64,000 nt of DNA from Brachynemurus nebulosus (taxonomy: Eukaryota; Arthropoda; Insecta; Neuroptera; Myrmeleontidae): contig JAPWDM010000004.1 in NCBI GenBank assembly GCA_035578155.1, forward strand, positions 51,856,762 to 51,920,761, given 5' to 3'. Shown piece by piece: positions 62,298-64,000 of the stretch (positions are counted from its first letter, which is position 1; every line of letters begins with the position of its first letter). The position numbers and the translations under genes were made by a program. The notes below the pieces were generated by a model. The model was not told the DNA's origin, did no database searches, and saw only the letters and a program-made list of their open reading frames with translations.

Positions 62298-63721
62298 TAT
62301 CGCACGCTTAATAATAAATCGAAATAGTAATATAGCAATAAAGCAATTCTATAATTATAATATTGCTTTATTTCGCGTGGCGATCGGATTGTACCTATGC
62401 TTTGAGCTATGTTAGTTTGGTTTATTACAAAAAGTTAAAATTCTGAAATTTTGACTTATTAACTTCCCATTTAAAGTTATTGTAATGGGTCCGATTTTAC
62501 GAATCGCTAATTTGGACATTTCTACACGTTTTAAGGTCACTAGAATCCGAATCCATCGTTTTTAATGTGATGTCTCTGTGTGCATTCGTTAGGTCGTTCG
62601 TTTGTTCGTGAATTTTTTTTCGTCTCACATATCTCGAGAACAAATGATGATATCAACTCCGGACTAATTTCATTAGAAGCGTAATTAAAAAATGAAGACC
62701 GGATAAAGTTTTCAGCAAATTTGGATTAGCGGTTTATTTTTTGTAATAAAAAAACGGAATTGACTTTAATAACATAACATAGATTATATGGATTTTTTAC
62801 TAGATGTCTTTATTATACAATGGCCTAAGAACCTTCCATGATCTTAAAAACGCCAGTAGATTATTATAAAATTTAAAAAAAAAAAAAAAAAAGAAAAAAA
62901 CTAAACGGAAAAACGAAATAAGAAACTTTTTTTGAAATATTTTTTTTCTCGCGTATCTTGAGAACAAATGATGTTATTATTTGTTTGATAAGGGTGGAGC
63001 CCCCACCCTTAGGTACAGAAGGCGAAGCCCCCGGTGTGGTGCAAGGGGCAAAGCCTCTATCGGGGGTCCAGGGGAGGAGTCCCCTGAATTAAAAAAAAAG
63101 TTATTCATGTGCAATAGTCTTTAAGGGCATCTAATGGGAAGTTGACAGTGTGATAGTGTGGGTAGACTCGTCTCTCCAAATTTTTATATAATGGCCTAAA
63201 AACTAACTGATGTTTAATTTACATTTGGATTTTGGTCATACTAACCAAAGAAATCGAGTGCTTAAAGTTTCAGTTTAGCTGAACGATGATAAGTGAACAT
63301 ATGAATACTGCGTATGTTTAAATGCGGACAAAAGTTCGTCATACGTAGTAATATTTCATAAGCACTCGATAATATTTGAAATTGAAAACACTTAACTGAT
63401 GTTAAAAATCCCAGTAAATTATTATAAAATTTAAAAAAAAAAAGAAATAAGAAACTTTTTATGAAATGTTTTTTGTCTCACATATCTTGAGAACAAATGA
63501 TAATATAATTTGTTTCATGAGGTACAGAGGGCGAAGCCCCCGGTGTGGTGCAAGGGGCATAGCCTCTATCGGAGGCCCAAGGATGGAGCCCCCTGAAATG
63601 AAAAAAGAATTATTTATGTACAGTAGTTTTTAGTCTTTAAGGACACCCAATGGGAAGTTGACAGTGTGGGTAGACCTGTCCCCCCAAATTTTTTTGGTTT
63701 ATTATTAAGCGTGCGATATAA
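62298..63721. mobile_element. TIR element with two GC-rich modules
   Basis: ATATCGCACGCTTAATAATA (left) and TATTATTAAGCGTGCGATAT (right) are perfect inverted repeats. Inside, a module of about 250 bp occurs twice (about 62935-63180 and 63455-63690), with GCGAAGCCCCCGGTGTGGTG and GTAGAC(T/C)(C/T)GTC blocks. The first copy also forms short hairpins (AGGGTGG..CCACCCT and CAGGGGA..TCCCCTG). No coding sequence recognised. Confidence 0.7.
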
Positions 63722-64000
63722 AAAAGAACAATTATATCAAACAAGAAAGTATTATGGCATTTTACACGAAATGGTTTTTTAAAACCATTAAAAAATTTAA
63801 CCAGAAAATAAGAAAATAAGCAAAACTGAATATTTTAAACATTTTTCGTCAAAAAAAATAAGTTTTTTACCAAAATTTAAGTTGTCCGAAATTGTTATTT
63901 ACACCGTTTTAAAGAGTGGTAAAAATCACATAAGTTTTTGAGCCATATTCTAAGTACCTTAATAAGTTTTTGATAAAAATTAAAAAACTTTTAATTGTAC

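Overview
The window is animal nuclear DNA, most likely from an insect. It is very AT-rich, has long (AT)n microsatellites, has no bacterial-style gene density, and carries one spliced gene on the + strand. That gene encodes the N-terminal half of a POU-homeobox transcription factor. The Gln-rich protein blocks best fit the class 6 group (Drosophila pdm3, vertebrate POU6F). The order of insect cannot be fixed from the sequence; a hemipteran such as an aphid relative is only a guess.

Layout. Bases 1-47466 hold no gene I can support, only transposable-element debris in AT-rich spacer. Most of that debris is non-autonomous hAT elements with 8-bp target-site duplications, one of them nested in another and one splitting a LINE reading frame. 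There are also a LINE reverse-transcriptase remnant, a run of three TIR elements at 27.9-32.8 kb (one a palindromic Tc1 derivative), a broken hAT transposase at 40 kb and a tandem pair of 1.4-kb units at 40.7-43.6 kb. A dispersed family with a GACA tail occurs three times. A candidate upstream exon lies at 47.47 kb.

From 49955 to 59046 there are three well-supported coding exons whose reading frame is continuous across both splice junctions. The introns and the downstream flank contain further hAT elements, a 2.1-kb palindrome (55281-57410), a 1.9-kb inverted repeat (60243-62163) and a TIR element with GC-rich hairpins (62298-63721). The POU-specific domain and homeodomain are not in the window and should lie beyond 64000.

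I found no operon, CRISPR array, phage or other prokaryotic defence system. The points most worth following are the POU gene's symmetric cassette exons and CtBP-like motifs, the large intronic hairpins, the datable nested insertions, and a few coding-like fragments of unknown origin.
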